Below are positions 1-8,650 of a stretch of 28,831 bases of DNA, one piece after another. The notes under the pieces were generated by a model. That model was not told the origin of the DNA. It did no database searches and was given only the letters and a program-made list of their open reading frames with translations. Position 1 is the stretch's first letter; the number at the start of each line of letters is the position of its first letter. Made by a program: the position numbers and the translations under genes. This DNA comes from Chitinophagaceae bacterium UBA4857 (lineage in GTDB: Bacteria; Bacteroidota; Bacteroidia; Chitinophagales; Chitinophagaceae), in the NCBI GenBank assembly GCA_002399735.1, contig DHEF01000039.1, positions 102,589 through 131,419 of the forward strand, in the 5' to 3' direction.

Positions 1-29
1 TTATTTCCAGTGGAAATGAATTAAATACT
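1..29 (+). repeat. Dispersed palindromic module A, copy 1
   Basis: The first 29 bases recur identically at 17709-17737. The core is a palindrome, ATTTCCA-g-TGGAAAT, so it can form a hairpin. The match begins at the first base of the window, so the repeat may extend further left. Seen directly; the family is unnamed to me. Confidence 0.8.
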
Positions 30-357
30 CACACTTGAGCACCTGTAACTTTACTCAACATTGTGCAAGGTGTTCCCCGACTTGTCGGTGGTACTGAATA
101 TCTCTAATCAGCATTGTGTGTGTATCGCAAGGGATTTTTCGTTACCCTTCGTCAAGCTCGGTGGGCAACATTTTTTCTTATGCTGAAGTTTTCTTGAAAT
201 GCGGAACCTGACGAAGCTCCATAAACGCTCCCCGGAAAAAACAATGCTGCACAAAGAACGGAACGATGAACGGAGCGTCGCAAGTAAAGTTCAATCAGGG
301 CTATACAGCCGATAGCAAAATAAAAATTACAGCCTGTAAATTTCATGCCGCCACCCT
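30..357. other. Non-coding stretch upstream of ligA
   Basis: I see no convincing gene here. Bases 93-115 (core CTAATCAGCAT) are a diverged inverted copy of 8651-8671, about 20 of 23 positions matching. A GCAAGGGA motif near 131 recalls the module at 8685-8711. Small inverted repeats such as CACCT/AGGTG lie around 40-72. The stretch behaves like the other repeat-bearing intergenic regions in this window. Confidence 0.5.
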
Positions 358-385
358 TAACTTTACAGCTTTAACCGCAACACTT

Positions 386-2491
386 ATGTTTACAAAAGAG
401 CAGACGATACAATTACAAAACACCACCCAACAATTATTACAAACGATGCAGCAAAACGCAGCAATCGCATTAACGGATATCGAGCTGTTGCGTAGTGTAT
501 TGCGATTTCATGAATACCGTTATTATATTGAAAATGATCCGCTGTTGGCGGATATGGAATATGATCAGCTTTTTAAAACATTAGAAAAACTGGAAGCGGA
601 AAATCCGGAAAGCATCAGTGCCGATTCGCCAACACAACGAGTGGCAAAAGGTTTGACAAATGAATTTCCGACAGCGGTGCATTTAGTGCCGATGTTATCC
701 TTAGATAATTCTTACAATGCCGATGACTTACTGGACTTTGACCGTAAAGCAAAAGAGCTGAGTGGTGCTGCCAGCATTAGTTATTGTGTTGAACCAAAAT
801 TTGATGGCGGCAGTATTTCGCTGATATACGAAAACGATATGCTGGTGCGTGGTGCTACCCGTGGTAACGGTGTGGAAGGTGATGAGATTACCACCAACAT
901 GAAACAAATTCCCAGTATTCCTTTATCGGCCAGATTTTCACAATATGGTTTGCAACAAGTGGAAATAAGAGGTGAGGCATTAATTAATAAAAATAATTTC
1001 CGTAAGTATAATGAGCAGATTGTTGCACAGGGTTTTGCACCGTTGGCTAATCCGCGTAATGCAGCATCAGGTACTTTGCGTGTAAAAGATTCACGTGAAA
1101 TAAAAAAGCGCAACCTGGAAGTGTTTGTGTACCATATAAGCGATTATACTTTATTGGGTGGTGCCGATACACCGAAATTATTAACTACCCATAGCGGATC
1201 GCTGCAACTGTTGTGGGACCTGGGTTTTAGAAGTCCGCAGAAAGAGAAAAAAGTATTTGACAACATACAAGATGTTATTGATTACTGCCATACATTTGAA
1301 GAAAAAAGGGATGACCTTCCTTACGAAATTGACGGCATGGTAATTAAAGTAAATGCAGTGCCCTTGCAGGAATCAATGGGTATGACATCCCACCATCCGC
1401 GTTGGGCCATTGCTTATAAATTTAAAGCAAGGCAGGCTACCAGTAAATTACTGGATGTGACTTTTCAGGTAGGACGTACAGGTGCTATCACACCGGTAGC
1501 AAAAATTCAACCTGTGCCAATTGGTGGTGTAACGGTTTCATCCATTTCTTTATTTAACGAAGAAGTGATTAAAGAAAAAGATTTAATGATTGGTGATAGT
1601 GTATTGGTCGAACGTGCCGGTGATGTTATTCCTTACATTGTAAAATCGTTAGCCGAAGTACGTAACGGAACAGAAACACCGGTTGTGTTTCCGCAAGCCT
1701 GCCCGGTGTGCAGCGGACAACTATTTAAAGAACAGGAAGAAGCCGTTTGGCGTTGTGTAAATATTGAATGCCCGGCACAGGTAGTAGAACGTATTATACA
1801 TTTTGTAAGTAAGGATGCCATGGACATACGCGGTTTTGGCGAAGCCAATGTACGTAAGTTTAATGCGGCCGGTTTATTAAATGATATTCCGGGTATTTAC
1901 AATTTAAATTTTGACACCATCAGCGGCTGGGAAGGTTTTGGCAAGCGTTCTATAGAAAATATGCAACAAGCCATCATAGCATCAAAATCGCAACCATTAC
2001 ACCGTTTAATATTTGGTTTAGGTATTCGTTTTGTTGGCGAGACAACGGCTAAAACTTTGGCAAATACGGTTAACCATTTACTGGACTTAAAAAGTTATAC
2101 GCAGGAACAATTATTAGCCCTGGAAGATATTGGCCCTAAAGTTGCCGGAAGTATTGCACATTTTTTCAGCAATGCAGAAAACGTTGCCATGCTGGAAGCA
2201 TTGGAATCGTTGGGGTTAAAAATGGTGAACGATAAAAAATCGGCACCGGTAAGTGGTGGCTTAAGCGGCAAAACTTTTTTGTTTACAGGAACCCTACCCA
2301 CATTAAAACGCAGCGATGCGGAAGCCATGGCCGAGGCCAAAGGCGGTAAACTATTAAGTGGTGTAAGCGCTAAGCTTAATTATCTGGTAGTGGGCGAAGA
2401 TGCCGGAAGCAAACTGGAAAAGGCAAAAAAAATAAATACGGTTAATATTATTTCCGAAGCTGAATTTTTAACCCTGATTGCAAATGTTTAG
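386..2491 (+). CDS. ligA: NAD-dependent DNA ligase LigA
   Basis: Seals nicks in duplex DNA using NAD+, joining Okazaki fragments and finishing repair. The 701-aa product has the whole family layout: an N-terminal Ia domain (YY-x2-D-P-x3-D-x-EYD, about residues 38-60), the adenylation motif KFDG with nucleophile K138, an OB fold with VGRTG, a four-Cys zinc finger (C439, C442, C457, C462), helix-hairpin-helix repeats (about 480-600) and a C-terminal BRCT domain (about 625-701) with GKTFLFTGTL. I chose the ATG at 386 (MFTKEQ). The open frame runs back to 266, but those 40 residues do not look like LigA, and 701 aa is already slightly above the usual ~670. TAACTTTA at 358-365, close to the TAnnTTTG -7 element, fits this start. 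The 47-bp gap to the next gene allows co-transcription. Confidence 0.97.
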   Translation: MFTKEQTIQLQNTTQQLLQTMQQNAAIALTDIELLRSVLRFHEYRYYIENDPLLADMEYDQLFKTLEKLEAENPESISADSPTQRVAKGLTNEFPTAVHLVPMLSLDNSYNADDLLDFDRKAKELSGAASISYCVEPKFDGGSISLIYENDMLVRGATRGNGVEGDEITTNMKQIPSIPLSARFSQYGLQQVEIRGEALINKNNFRKYNEQIVAQGFAPLANPRNAASGTLRVKDSREIKKRNLEVFVYHISDYTLLGGADTPKLLTTHSGSLQLLWDLGFRSPQKEKKVFDNIQDVIDYCHTFEEKRDDLPYEIDGMVIKVNAVPLQESMGMTSHHPRWAIAYKFKARQATSKLLDVTFQVGRTGAITPVAKIQPVPIGGVTVSSISLFNEEVIKEKDLMIGDSVLVERAGDVIPYIVKSLAEVRNGTETPVVFPQACPVCSGQLFKEQEEAVWRCVNIECPAQVVERIIHFVSKDAMDIRGFGEANVRKFNAAGLLNDIPGIYNLNFDTISGWEGFGKRSIENMQQAIIASKSQPLHRLIFGLGIRFVGETTAKTLANTVNHLLDLKSYTQEQLLALEDIGPKVAGSIAHFFSNAENVAMLEALESLGLKMVNDKKSAPVSGGLSGKTFLFTGTLPTLKRSDAEAMAEAKGGKLLSGVSAKLNYLVVGEDAGSKLEKAKKINTVNIISEAEFLTLIANV

Positions 2492-2538
2492 CTTCGGTGT
2501 TTTATACAACAACCGGATACTCATCATAAAACAAATAA

Positions 2539-3204
2539 GTGAAAAAATATTTTTCCTTTCTCCGTTCTTTACTCAACGGAAAAATTATTGTAGATTATAA
2601 AATGGCGGCACTTACCGATGAACGCAAGATACCTGTGCCGCAAAAAGGGAATTATATCCGCATCAGTACTTTTGAATTAGCGGTACGTGAAATTCTTGAA
2701 AATAAAGTGGCAGGCTCTACTGCCGAAGTAGGTGTTTACCGTGGCGATTTTGCTAAATATATTAATCAGGCTTTTCCCGATAGAATACTTTACTTGTTTG
2801 ATACGTTTGAAGGGTTTGATAAAAATGATACAGCTATTGAACAAGCCAAAAATTTCGGTGATGGACATCAGGACTTTAGCAACACATCTACAGAGTTGGT
2901 ATTAAGTAAAATGACTACCAGAAATAACTGCATTATTAAACAAGGTCGGTTCCCTAATTCCTTAAACGGATTAGAAGACACTTTTTGTTTTGTTTCGCTG
3001 GACCCGGATTTATACGAACCTATTTATCAGGGCTTGGTTTATTTTTACCCACGTTTAACTAAAGGCGGTTATATTTTTATACACGATTATAACAACAAAC
3101 ATTACAGCGGTGCTAAACAAGCAGTGCGGGAATATTGCCAACAACATAATATTGGCTATACACCCGTTAGCGATGAATGGGGTACAGTAGTAATTACAAA
3201 ATAA
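2539..3204 (+). CDS. TylF/MycF-family SAM-dependent methyltransferase
   Basis: A 221-aa class I methyltransferase resembling the macrocin O-methyltransferase (TylF/MycF) family. The visible features are the SAM-binding start AEVGVYRG (about residues 62-69), an acidic strand end LYLFDTFEGFD (about 84-94), the metal/catalytic-type SLDPDLYEP (about 154-162) and a late GGYIFIHDYN block (about 176-185). TylF enzymes methylate sugar hydroxyls in macrolides, but in Bacteroidota the substrate is usually unknown and may be a surface glycan (inference). The start is GTG at 2539, 47 bp after ligA; an ATG at 2602 is an alternative but would cut about 21 residues. A strong terminator follows, so ligA and this gene may form a unit. 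Confidence 0.85.
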   Translation: MKKYFSFLRSLLNGKIIVDYKMAALTDERKIPVPQKGNYIRISTFELAVREILENKVAGSTAEVGVYRGDFAKYINQAFPDRILYLFDTFEGFDKNDTAIEQAKNFGDGHQDFSNTSTELVLSKMTTRNNCIIKQGRFPNSLNGLEDTFCFVSLDPDLYEPIYQGLVYFYPRLTKGGYIFIHDYNNKHYSGAKQAVREYCQQHNIGYTPVSDEWGTVVITK

Positions 3205-3219
3205 TTTGATAGCAAAAGA

Positions 3220-3253
3220 AAAACGGCCTCCAGCAATTGCAGGAGGCCGTTTT
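3220..3253. terminator. Bidirectional terminator between convergent genes
   Basis: A 12-bp perfect stem, AAAACGGCCTCC / GGAGGCCGTTTT, with a 10-base loop. A-rich and T-rich flanks let it work on both strands. It sits between the methyltransferase (+) stop and the end of the Spy-like gene (-). Confidence 0.9.
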
Positions 3254-3278
3254 ATATTTCAAAAAAACCGTCACTAGG

Positions 3279-3959
3279 TTACACTGTTGTTGGTGTTTTT
3301 TTAGCTTTCTCACCTCTTGGGCCTTTACCTCTTTTATGATCACCTTTTCTGAACTGACCTTTTTGTGATTCCATTTTACTGTACTGCTCAGGCGTCAAAA
3401 TAGATTTCATAGAAGCTTTCTGCTCTTCACGTATTTTTTGCATTTGTGCTTTCTTTTGATCGGCAGTTAAAGATTGGTTTTCACGAATAGCTTTCGCTTT
3501 ATCACCATTCACTTTTCTGCTTTCCTGCAATTTTGTTTTTTGCTCCGGTGTAAGGTTTAACTCCTTTTCCAGTTTAGCACCGGCTTGCTCACCTCTTTTA
3601 CGAGCACCTTCTTTACGTTCTACTTGTTTTTTTGCCACCATTGCTTTTTGCTCGGTTGTTAACACTGCATCACGTTTTGTTTTGTATCCTTCCATGATGG
3701 CCGCACGTTTTTCCCTGCTTTCTTTTACCGAAATATTTTCTTGCTTTTGTAAGGCAGCCAACTCATTACGTTGTGCTTCGCTTAAACTTTTAAACTTAGC
3801 TTTCTGGTCTTCAGTCAGGTTTAAATCTTTGCCGTACATAGCAGCACCACTGCGGTGTTTAGCTTTGTAATCGCCACGGGTGCGGTTAGGTACTTCCTGT
3901 GCTGATGCGCTTAATGATACAGCCAATGCAATAATTGCTACAAATGATAATTTTTTCAT
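3279..3959 (-). CDS. Secreted Spy/CpxP-like LTxxQ-repeat protein
   Basis: A 226-aa protein with a clear Sec signal peptide (MKKLSFVAIIALAVSLSASAQ, predicted cleavage after about residue 20), then a highly charged helical body. It carries four or five LTxxQ motifs (LTEDQ, LTTEQ, LTPEQ, LTADQ, LTPEQ), each opening a helix. This is the hallmark of the Spy/CpxP periplasmic chaperone superfamily, and similar proteins are common in Bacteroidota. The likely role is a periplasmic chaperone or envelope-stress factor (inference). The tail is basic and low-complexity (RKGDHKRGKGPRG). The open frame reaches back to 4073, but the ATG at 3959 places the signal peptide correctly. It may also bind metal or membrane. 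Confidence 0.85.
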   Translation of the reverse strand: MKKLSFVAIIALAVSLSASAQEVPNRTRGDYKAKHRSGAAMYGKDLNLTEDQKAKFKSLSEAQRNELAALQKQENISVKESREKRAAIMEGYKTKRDAVLTTEQKAMVAKKQVERKEGARKRGEQAGAKLEKELNLTPEQKTKLQESRKVNGDKAKAIRENQSLTADQKKAQMQKIREEQKASMKSILTPEQYSKMESQKGQFRKGDHKRGKGPRGEKAKKTPTTV

Positions 3960-4129
3960 GGTAAACTTATTTGTGGTGTTTGTTACAAGCAAAGGCTTAA
4001 CACCCTGTTTATAAATTATGAACAGTTGTAAGACGGTAACAGATAGCCGGGGTTTAACGGCCAACACTAACAAATTGTTAAAGGCTAAAACAGCGGATAA
4101 ACGGATAGCGTAGTTAAAATACTTAACAG

Positions 4130-5173
4130 TTAGTTTTTATTAGCTAACTGGCCGCAGGCCGCATCAATATCCTTACCACGGCTGCGACGTAAATGTGCAT
4201 TCACCCGGTTTTTTTCCAGGTGTTTCATAAACACAGCTACTTTGTCTTCATCGGGTTTGGTAAACTGCGCAAACTCAATAGGGTTGTATTCAATAATATT
4301 TACCAAATCAGCGGGCACTTGTCGGTAAATTTTAGTTAGCTCATCAGCATCCTGAATACTATCGTTCAGGTTATTAAACAAAATGTACTCAAAAGTAATT
4401 TCGTTCTTGGTTTGTTTATAAAAGTAATTCAGCGCTTCAATCAACGACTTAATATTATTGCTATCGTTAATCGGCATAATATCGTGGCGTTTGTTATCAT
4501 TAGCAGCGTGTAACGATAAAGCCAGTTTAAACTTCACTTTATCATCACCCAGTTGCCTGATCATTTTTGCCACACCGGCTGTAGAAACTGTAATACGTCT
4601 CGGGCTCATGCCTAATCCGTCAGGCGATGTAATACGTTCAATTGATTTTAAAACGTTTTTATAATTCAACAGCGGCTCACCCATACCCATAAACACAATA
4701 TTGGTCAGCTTTTTACCGTAAATTTCTTCGCTTTGTTTATTTATTAAAACTACCTGATCAAAAATTTCATCGTAATCCAGGTTTCTTTTTCTATCAATAT
4801 ATCCTGTAGCACAAAACTTACAGCTTAACGAGCAACCAATTTGCGATGATACGCAAGCTGTAACCCGGTTATCGGTTGGTATCAATACACCTTCCACCAA
4901 ATGTCCGTCTACGGTTCTAAAGCTCGATTTTACTGTGCCATCTGCCGATCGCTGTGTGTTATTAATAACTAATGCCGGTAAAGTAAAATTGTCGGTTAAT
5001 TTTTGGCGAAGCGGTTTGCTCAGGTTCGTCATGTCCTCAATGCTATGCACCTGTTTGGTCCATACCCATTCATACACCTGTTTGGCACGAAACTTTTTTT
5101 CGCCCAACTCCTCAAAATATACCTCCAGCTCAGGTAAAGTAAAATGCCTGATATTTTGCTTGCCGCTTTTCAT
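4130..5173 (-). CDS. rlmN: 23S rRNA A2503 / tRNA A37 C2-methyltransferase RlmN
   Basis: A dual-specificity radical-SAM methyltransferase that adds a C2 methyl to A2503 of 23S rRNA and A37 of some tRNAs. The 347-aa product has family length. The cluster motif is C114-x3-C118-x2-C121 (GCSLSCKFCATG). The C-terminal methyl-carrier cysteine is C340 (AACGQL). VFMGMGEPLLNY, ITVSTAG and LALSLHA are conserved blocks. The N-terminal helical RNA-binding domain spans about residues 10-95. The start at 5173 is supported by a consensus -7 element just upstream. Monocistronic by context. Confidence 0.97.
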   Translation of the reverse strand: MKSGKQNIRHFTLPELEVYFEELGEKKFRAKQVYEWVWTKQVHSIEDMTNLSKPLRQKLTDNFTLPALVINNTQRSADGTVKSSFRTVDGHLVEGVLIPTDNRVTACVSSQIGCSLSCKFCATGYIDRKRNLDYDEIFDQVVLINKQSEEIYGKKLTNIVFMGMGEPLLNYKNVLKSIERITSPDGLGMSPRRITVSTAGVAKMIRQLGDDKVKFKLALSLHAANDNKRHDIMPINDSNNIKSLIEALNYFYKQTKNEITFEYILFNNLNDSIQDADELTKIYRQVPADLVNIIEYNPIEFAQFTKPDEDKVAVFMKHLEKNRVNAHLRRSRGKDIDAACGQLANKN

Positions 5174-5178
5174 GGCTG

Positions 5179-5186
5179 CAAAGATA
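5179..5186 (-). promoter_or_regulatory. Bacteroidota -7 element for rlmN
   Basis: On the minus strand this reads TATCTTTG, an exact TAnnTTTG match, ending 5 bases before the rlmN ATG. The transcript would be nearly leaderless. No clear TTG is present at the expected -33 distance. Confidence 0.55.
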
Positions 5187-5409
5187 CAACAGCGGTTTGA
5201 GTAATTCAGAATTGAGCTTTGAGAACTCAGACGAACATCTATATCGCTACTTCTTTACAATAGCTAATTACACTAATTATCAGCGGATTAATTATTATGT
5301 TGTGGGCTGCAGGAATGCTAATTACCTTTTCCTTGCGTCATAAGTGCAACCAGGGACGTTACTAGTATCACTACAACCGAAAACAAAATAATAATTTGTA
5401 TTTTAGCGC

Positions 5410-5928
5410 ATGCCGTTTTCAAACCTCACGATCGATATTGATAGTTTGCCTAAACAGGAAGATGTAACCTTACATCCTGTATCTAAAAAGTTTAAAGCTG
5501 TACAATGGTGGAACTGGTCCATTTTGTGGCTAATTGTGGCCGCATTATTTATCGGATTTCTTTTTTTACCTAAAGTAAATTACACAAACACTACTATTAT
5601 TTTAATCAGCAGCGCTTTGTTATTGGTGGCCATTGTACACAGACTGATGCAGCAGCTTAGTTTTCGTTTTCGTGCATTTGCTTTACGAGAGCAGGATATT
5701 ATTTATCAGCAAGGTTGGTTAATAAGAAAAAAAGAAATTTGCCCTTTAAGCAGGGTGCAACATTGTAGTGTAAATGCTAGTGTAATTGAAAGAAAATACG
5801 GGCTGGCAACACTGGAACTGTTTACCGCAGGAAGTAATGGTGCCGATATTACGATAAGAGGATTAACCGCACAGCAAGCTGCCATGTTAAAAGAAGTGAT
5901 TATACAAAAAACCGGTAATGACCAATAA
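5410..5928 (+). CDS. Membrane protein with bacterial PH (bPH2) domain, YdbS-like
   Basis: A 172-aa protein with two membrane helices (about residues 35-53 and 61-78) followed by one bPH2 domain (about 85-165). The domain has the family pattern YQQGWLIRKKEICPLSRVQHCSV and ends in a DITIRGL strand. It matches the small member of the YdbS/YdbT pairs known in Bacillus and elsewhere. There YdbS-YdbT were linked to resistance to certain antimicrobial peptides; here the function is inferred only from family. Its last 11 bases overlap the next gene, so the two are translated as a unit. Confidence 0.85.
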   Translation: MPFSNLTIDIDSLPKQEDVTLHPVSKKFKAVQWWNWSILWLIVAALFIGFLFLPKVNYTNTTIILISSALLLVAIVHRLMQQLSFRFRAFALREQDIIYQQGWLIRKKEICPLSRVQHCSVNASVIERKYGLATLELFTAGSNGADITIRGLTAQQAAMLKEVIIQKTGNDQ

Positions 5929-7387
5929 CACCTGGACCCAGCCACAACGACAGCCGGTTAAAGCCCTTATTTATGTTTTTTATAAAACATTGTTAACGGT
6001 ATTAAAAGTGTTTACACCACTTTTAATAAGTTTAATGTTTAAAAAAACAAACGACGAGAGTAGGATTTGGGAATATACAGCTATGCTAATTCCAGTACTG
6101 GCATTAATAGCGGCAGTAATTCGTTATCGGTTTTTTAAGTTTTATATAAACGATAAACAACAGTTGGTGGTGCAGCAAGGTATGTTTAATCGTAAGCAAA
6201 TAATTTTGCCGTTGGAAAAAGTGCAGGCTGTAAATGTGCAGCAGCAGTGGTTACACCGTTTAGCTAATTTATCGGAGTTAACATTCGATTCACCGGGCTC
6301 AACCGGGCAAGAAGCAAAAATCACCCTTACTACACCACAGGCTAACGCTTTAAAACAATATATTTTAACGGTTAAAAATTTGGGCTATGTGGCAACAAGC
6401 GAAACAATACAACAGCCCGAAATAAAAACCAACCGCTTGTACGATCTGGATCCTGTATCCTTAATAAAACTTGGTTTAACCGCCAACCATATTGAAACAT
6501 TTTTTATTGTGCTTGCATTTGGTTATTCACTTTTGCAAAATATTAAAACAGCCTCCTCTGATTATTATAACCAAAGTGTGGATTTACTTTCAGGTTATGT
6601 AGTGTATAAATCGGTATTGGGCGTATTAATTATTACGTTGTTTGTAATTGCTGTATCCGTAATTATATCTTTTGTACGTACGGTATTGCAATACGCCAAT
6701 TTTAGTATTGCTTCGGTGGGTAATCGTTTTCAAATACGTACCGGGTTAATAAATACAAAAGAAGTGCTGGTGCCTTTTTCAAAAGTACAATACATAAGCT
6801 GGAGGGCCAACTGGCTGCGTACTAAAGCAAAATTATACCTGTTACAGTTTCACAGCATTGGCCAGTTGCAAGTGAAAGAAAAACAAAAAGTAAAAGTGCC
6901 CTTAACCCGGTTGGAGTATTTGCCGCAGATGCTGGCATATTATCATCCGTTATTGGCTACCGATACAACAGCCGTACAAGTACATCCGGCTTATGTAACC
7001 CGTAAATACATACTGGTTATACTGCCTTTGTTATTGGTAATATTAACGGTTGCTTATTTTAACGCCTTTTTTTACTGGGCACTTGTATTATTGGTGTACA
7101 ACACGGTAAGTATTTATTTGTTTAGGCAAAAGTTTGCATTGCGTTTTAATGAGCAAGCGCTTTACATACAAAGAGGCAGTTTTGGTAACGATGAGTTGAT
7201 TTTATTGTGGCATAAAATACAATCAGTAAGTATTAAACAAAGTATTTACCAGCGTAAAAACAAGTTAGCAAGTGTACACATACATACAGCAGGTGGTAGT
7301 ATAAACATACCCTATATACCCTTAGCAACGGCAAATAAAATGGTCAACTTCGCTTTGTATAAAACCGAAACCCAAGCCTGGCAGTAA
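5918..7387 (+). CDS. Large multi-bPH2 membrane protein, YdbT-like
   Basis: A 489-aa protein alternating membrane helix pairs with bPH2 domains. TM segments lie at about 15-40, 47-66, 186-203, 222-250 and 355-398. PH-like domains lie at about 66-150 (VVQQGMFNRKQIILPLEKVQ), 255-335 (QIRTGLINTKEVLVPFSKVQ) and 400-480 (YIQRGSFGNDELILLWHKIQ). Each has the repeating 'hydrophobic-G-hydrophobic-x4-hydrophobic-P-x2-K/R-hydrophobic-Q' signature, so the protein is a three-unit repeat. The start is the ATG at 5918, inside the previous gene. The function is probably envelope related and unproven. Confidence 0.85.
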   Translation: MTNNTWTQPQRQPVKALIYVFYKTLLTVLKVFTPLLISLMFKKTNDESRIWEYTAMLIPVLALIAAVIRYRFFKFYINDKQQLVVQQGMFNRKQIILPLEKVQAVNVQQQWLHRLANLSELTFDSPGSTGQEAKITLTTPQANALKQYILTVKNLGYVATSETIQQPEIKTNRLYDLDPVSLIKLGLTANHIETFFIVLAFGYSLLQNIKTASSDYYNQSVDLLSGYVVYKSVLGVLIITLFVIAVSVIISFVRTVLQYANFSIASVGNRFQIRTGLINTKEVLVPFSKVQYISWRANWLRTKAKLYLLQFHSIGQLQVKEKQKVKVPLTRLEYLPQMLAYYHPLLATDTTAVQVHPAYVTRKYILVILPLLLVILTVAYFNAFFYWALVLLVYNTVSIYLFRQKFALRFNEQALYIQRGSFGNDELILLWHKIQSVSIKQSIYQRKNKLASVHIHTAGGSINIPYIPLATANKMVNFALYKTETQAWQ

Positions 7388-7390
7388 ATA

Positions 7391-7597
7391 TTAATCTTCT
7401 TTATATTCCAGTATATCGGCGGGTTGACAATCCAACACTTTGCAAATAGTTTCCAGCGTACTAAAACGGATGGCTTTTGCTTTACCCGTTTTAAGTATAG
7501 ATAAGTTAGATAATGTTAAGCCTACTTTTTCCGATAGTTCGTTTAACGACATTTTGCGCTTTGCCATCATCACATCAAGGTTTACAATAATTGGCAT
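7391..7597 (-). CDS. Small Xre/Cro-type HTH regulator (YozG-like)
   Basis: A 68-aa protein that is almost all helix-turn-helix: MSLNELSEKVGLTLSNLSILKTGKAKAIRF is the HTH, and TLETICKVLDCQPADILEY is the usual closing helix of compact Cro/CI proteins. It begins 2 bp after the DUF2975 stop, so both are one transcript. Small Xre proteins of this type recur beside DUF2975 membrane proteins in Firmicutes and Bacteroidota, and the pair probably acts as membrane protein plus regulator (established as co-occurrence, mechanism inferred). It converges tail to tail with the PH-domain gene, 3 bp apart. Confidence 0.9.
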   Translation of the reverse strand: MPIIVNLDVMMAKRKMSLNELSEKVGLTLSNLSILKTGKAKAIRFSTLETICKVLDCQPADILEYKED

Positions 7598-7599
7598 AG

Positions 7600-8139
7600 T
7601 TATACAGTTAAATCGTTTTCGGTTTGTAATTCAACACCCCTTTTAAAAATTTGTACCAATACAAAAAGTACAGCGGCCATAAATAACCATACATCAGCAC
7701 CACCTACCGGCAGGTGTTTTATATCGGGCATGGTAATACCTTTTTGTGTTAACCACTCAAAATAATTTACCGCACCATAGGAGCATAAACCAATACCAAC
7801 GGTAAACCATACTAAATTTATCATAAAGCGTTCCATCTCTTTGTTAAAGGGTTGTTCCATCGTTACCTTTTTACTGTGCAGTAATCTTATAATCAGGTAA
7901 AACATTACTGCCTTCAAAATAGTTACAATGCTTATTATAAAAGTTAACCAGGCATAGTGTCCCGTGCTGTATGTAAACAAAGCAGACAAGTCGGCCTCGT
8001 GCCATAGGTATGGAACCATTTCCGGATTTTCAGTTGCCAAAAAAGCATTTACGATATAGCCACCTGATTGAATGCCAAGACCAATAAATATGATCCAGCA
8101 TAAAACATACATCACTTTAAGTATTTGTTTGGTACTCAT
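7600..8139 (-). CDS. DUF2975 family four-TM membrane protein
   Basis: A 179-aa integral membrane protein. Hydrophobic segments lie at about residues 9-30, 61-87, 107-127 and 148-166, matching the four-helix DUF2975 family, and a charged linker (HSKKVTMEQPFNKEMERF) sits between helices 2 and 3. It is the first gene of the two-gene unit with the Xre regulator. The biochemical role is unknown; the pairing suggests it senses a membrane condition or is the regulator's main target. The start ATG at 8139 lies about 30 bp downstream of a good Bacteroidota promoter. Confidence 0.8.
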   Translation of the reverse strand: MSTKQILKVMYVLCWIIFIGLGIQSGGYIVNAFLATENPEMVPYLWHEADLSALFTYSTGHYAWLTFIISIVTILKAVMFYLIIRLLHSKKVTMEQPFNKEMERFMINLVWFTVGIGLCSYGAVNYFEWLTQKGITMPDIKHLPVGGADVWLFMAAVLFVLVQIFKRGVELQTENDLTV

Positions 8140-8170
8140 TTTATAAAACCTTTTAAAGTTTATTATTACA

Positions 8171-8201
8171 CAAAGATTAATAAAAATTTATTGAAAAGCA
8201 A
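8171..8201 (-). promoter_or_regulatory. Promoter of the DUF2975-Xre unit
   Basis: The minus strand reads TTG (8199-8201), exactly 20 bp, then AATCTTTG (8171-8178), one base from TAnnTTTG. This is the canonical Bacteroidota -33/-7 layout, placed about 30 bp before the DUF2975 start. Confidence 0.65.
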
Positions 8202-8258
8202 TAAATAATAACTTTTTTTTGATAAATAAATTTTCTAAGAAGATAAGTAATTGATAAG

Positions 8259-8356
8259 TATGGCGTTGCCTTCGGTCCGGGCTGTCTGCTGTATCTTTTG
8301 CCCCACGCTACTTTGCCGATGCTGCGCAAAAGGATGCCGCTTCCATCCCTAACGCA
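8259..8356 (-). repeat. ~98-bp dispersed hairpin element, copy 1
   Basis: Shared with 19022-19119 (nearly full length) and 11968-12121 (longer middle). Conserved blocks in plus-strand order are GGCGTTGCC, GCTGT, ATCTTTTGCCCCACGCTAC, GCAAAAGGATGCCGCTTCC and ATCCCTAACGCA. The outer arms GCGTT/AACGC pair, and ATCTTTTGC pairs with GCAAAAGGAT around the variable middle, giving one long hairpin. GGATG/CATCC forms a further small stem. GC content is well above the flanks. The orientation given is arbitrary. I have the impression similar elements occur in other Bacteroidota intergenic regions but cannot name the family. Confidence 0.8.
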
Positions 8357-8498
8357 GCGAGAAGTGCAATAACAAGTACAATCATTTACAATAAAACGAT
8401 GTTGATTTGTGAGATACGCATAAAGCAGAACGCATAAAGCTGAAAGCCAAGTTTCCCGGTTTGTTGCAGGTTTCCTTAATGTAATTAAATTAAGGAGC

Positions 8499-8594
8499 AT
8501 AATGTCATCCCTATGGGATTTTTAACCTCGAAGAGGTGAAATAATTATAGAATAATAGAAAATATGTTTTCAAACTCCGAAGGAGTGACATTAT
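8499..8594. repeat. Multi-hairpin intergenic element
   Basis: Outer 9-bp arms ATAATGTCA (8499-8507) and TGACATTAT (8586-8594) enclose four small stem-loops: ATCCC/GGGAT, ACCTC-gaa-GAGGT, ATTAT-aga-ATAAT and ACTCC-gaa-GGAGT. This is a designed-looking multibranch structure and not coding. A related sequence starts at 19184. It is probably a non-autonomous mobile repeat or a REP/MITE-like element (inference). Confidence 0.7.
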
Positions 8595-8601
8595 CTATCT
8601 T

Positions 8602-8623
8602 GCACAGTTCAGGAAACCTGTGC
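8602..8623. repeat. GCACAG/CTGTGC hairpin
   Basis: A short stem GCACAG...CTGTGC with a loop containing TTCAGGAAAC. It follows the multi-hairpin element just as an AGGTCT/AGACCT hairpin follows the related sequence at 19184-19207. It appears to be part of a composite repeat. Confidence 0.5.
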
Positions 8624-8650
8624 TAGGCGTAAGGCTAGCAAAACCGTACG

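Noticed and set aside
266..385. N-terminal extension of LigA
   Set aside because: The 40 extra residues are not LigA-like, and the ATG at 386 follows a -7-like element and starts a family-length protein.
8177..8500. 107-aa minus-strand ORF
   Set aside because: It lies across the 98-bp hairpin element, has no protein-like pattern and overlaps the DUF2975 promoter.
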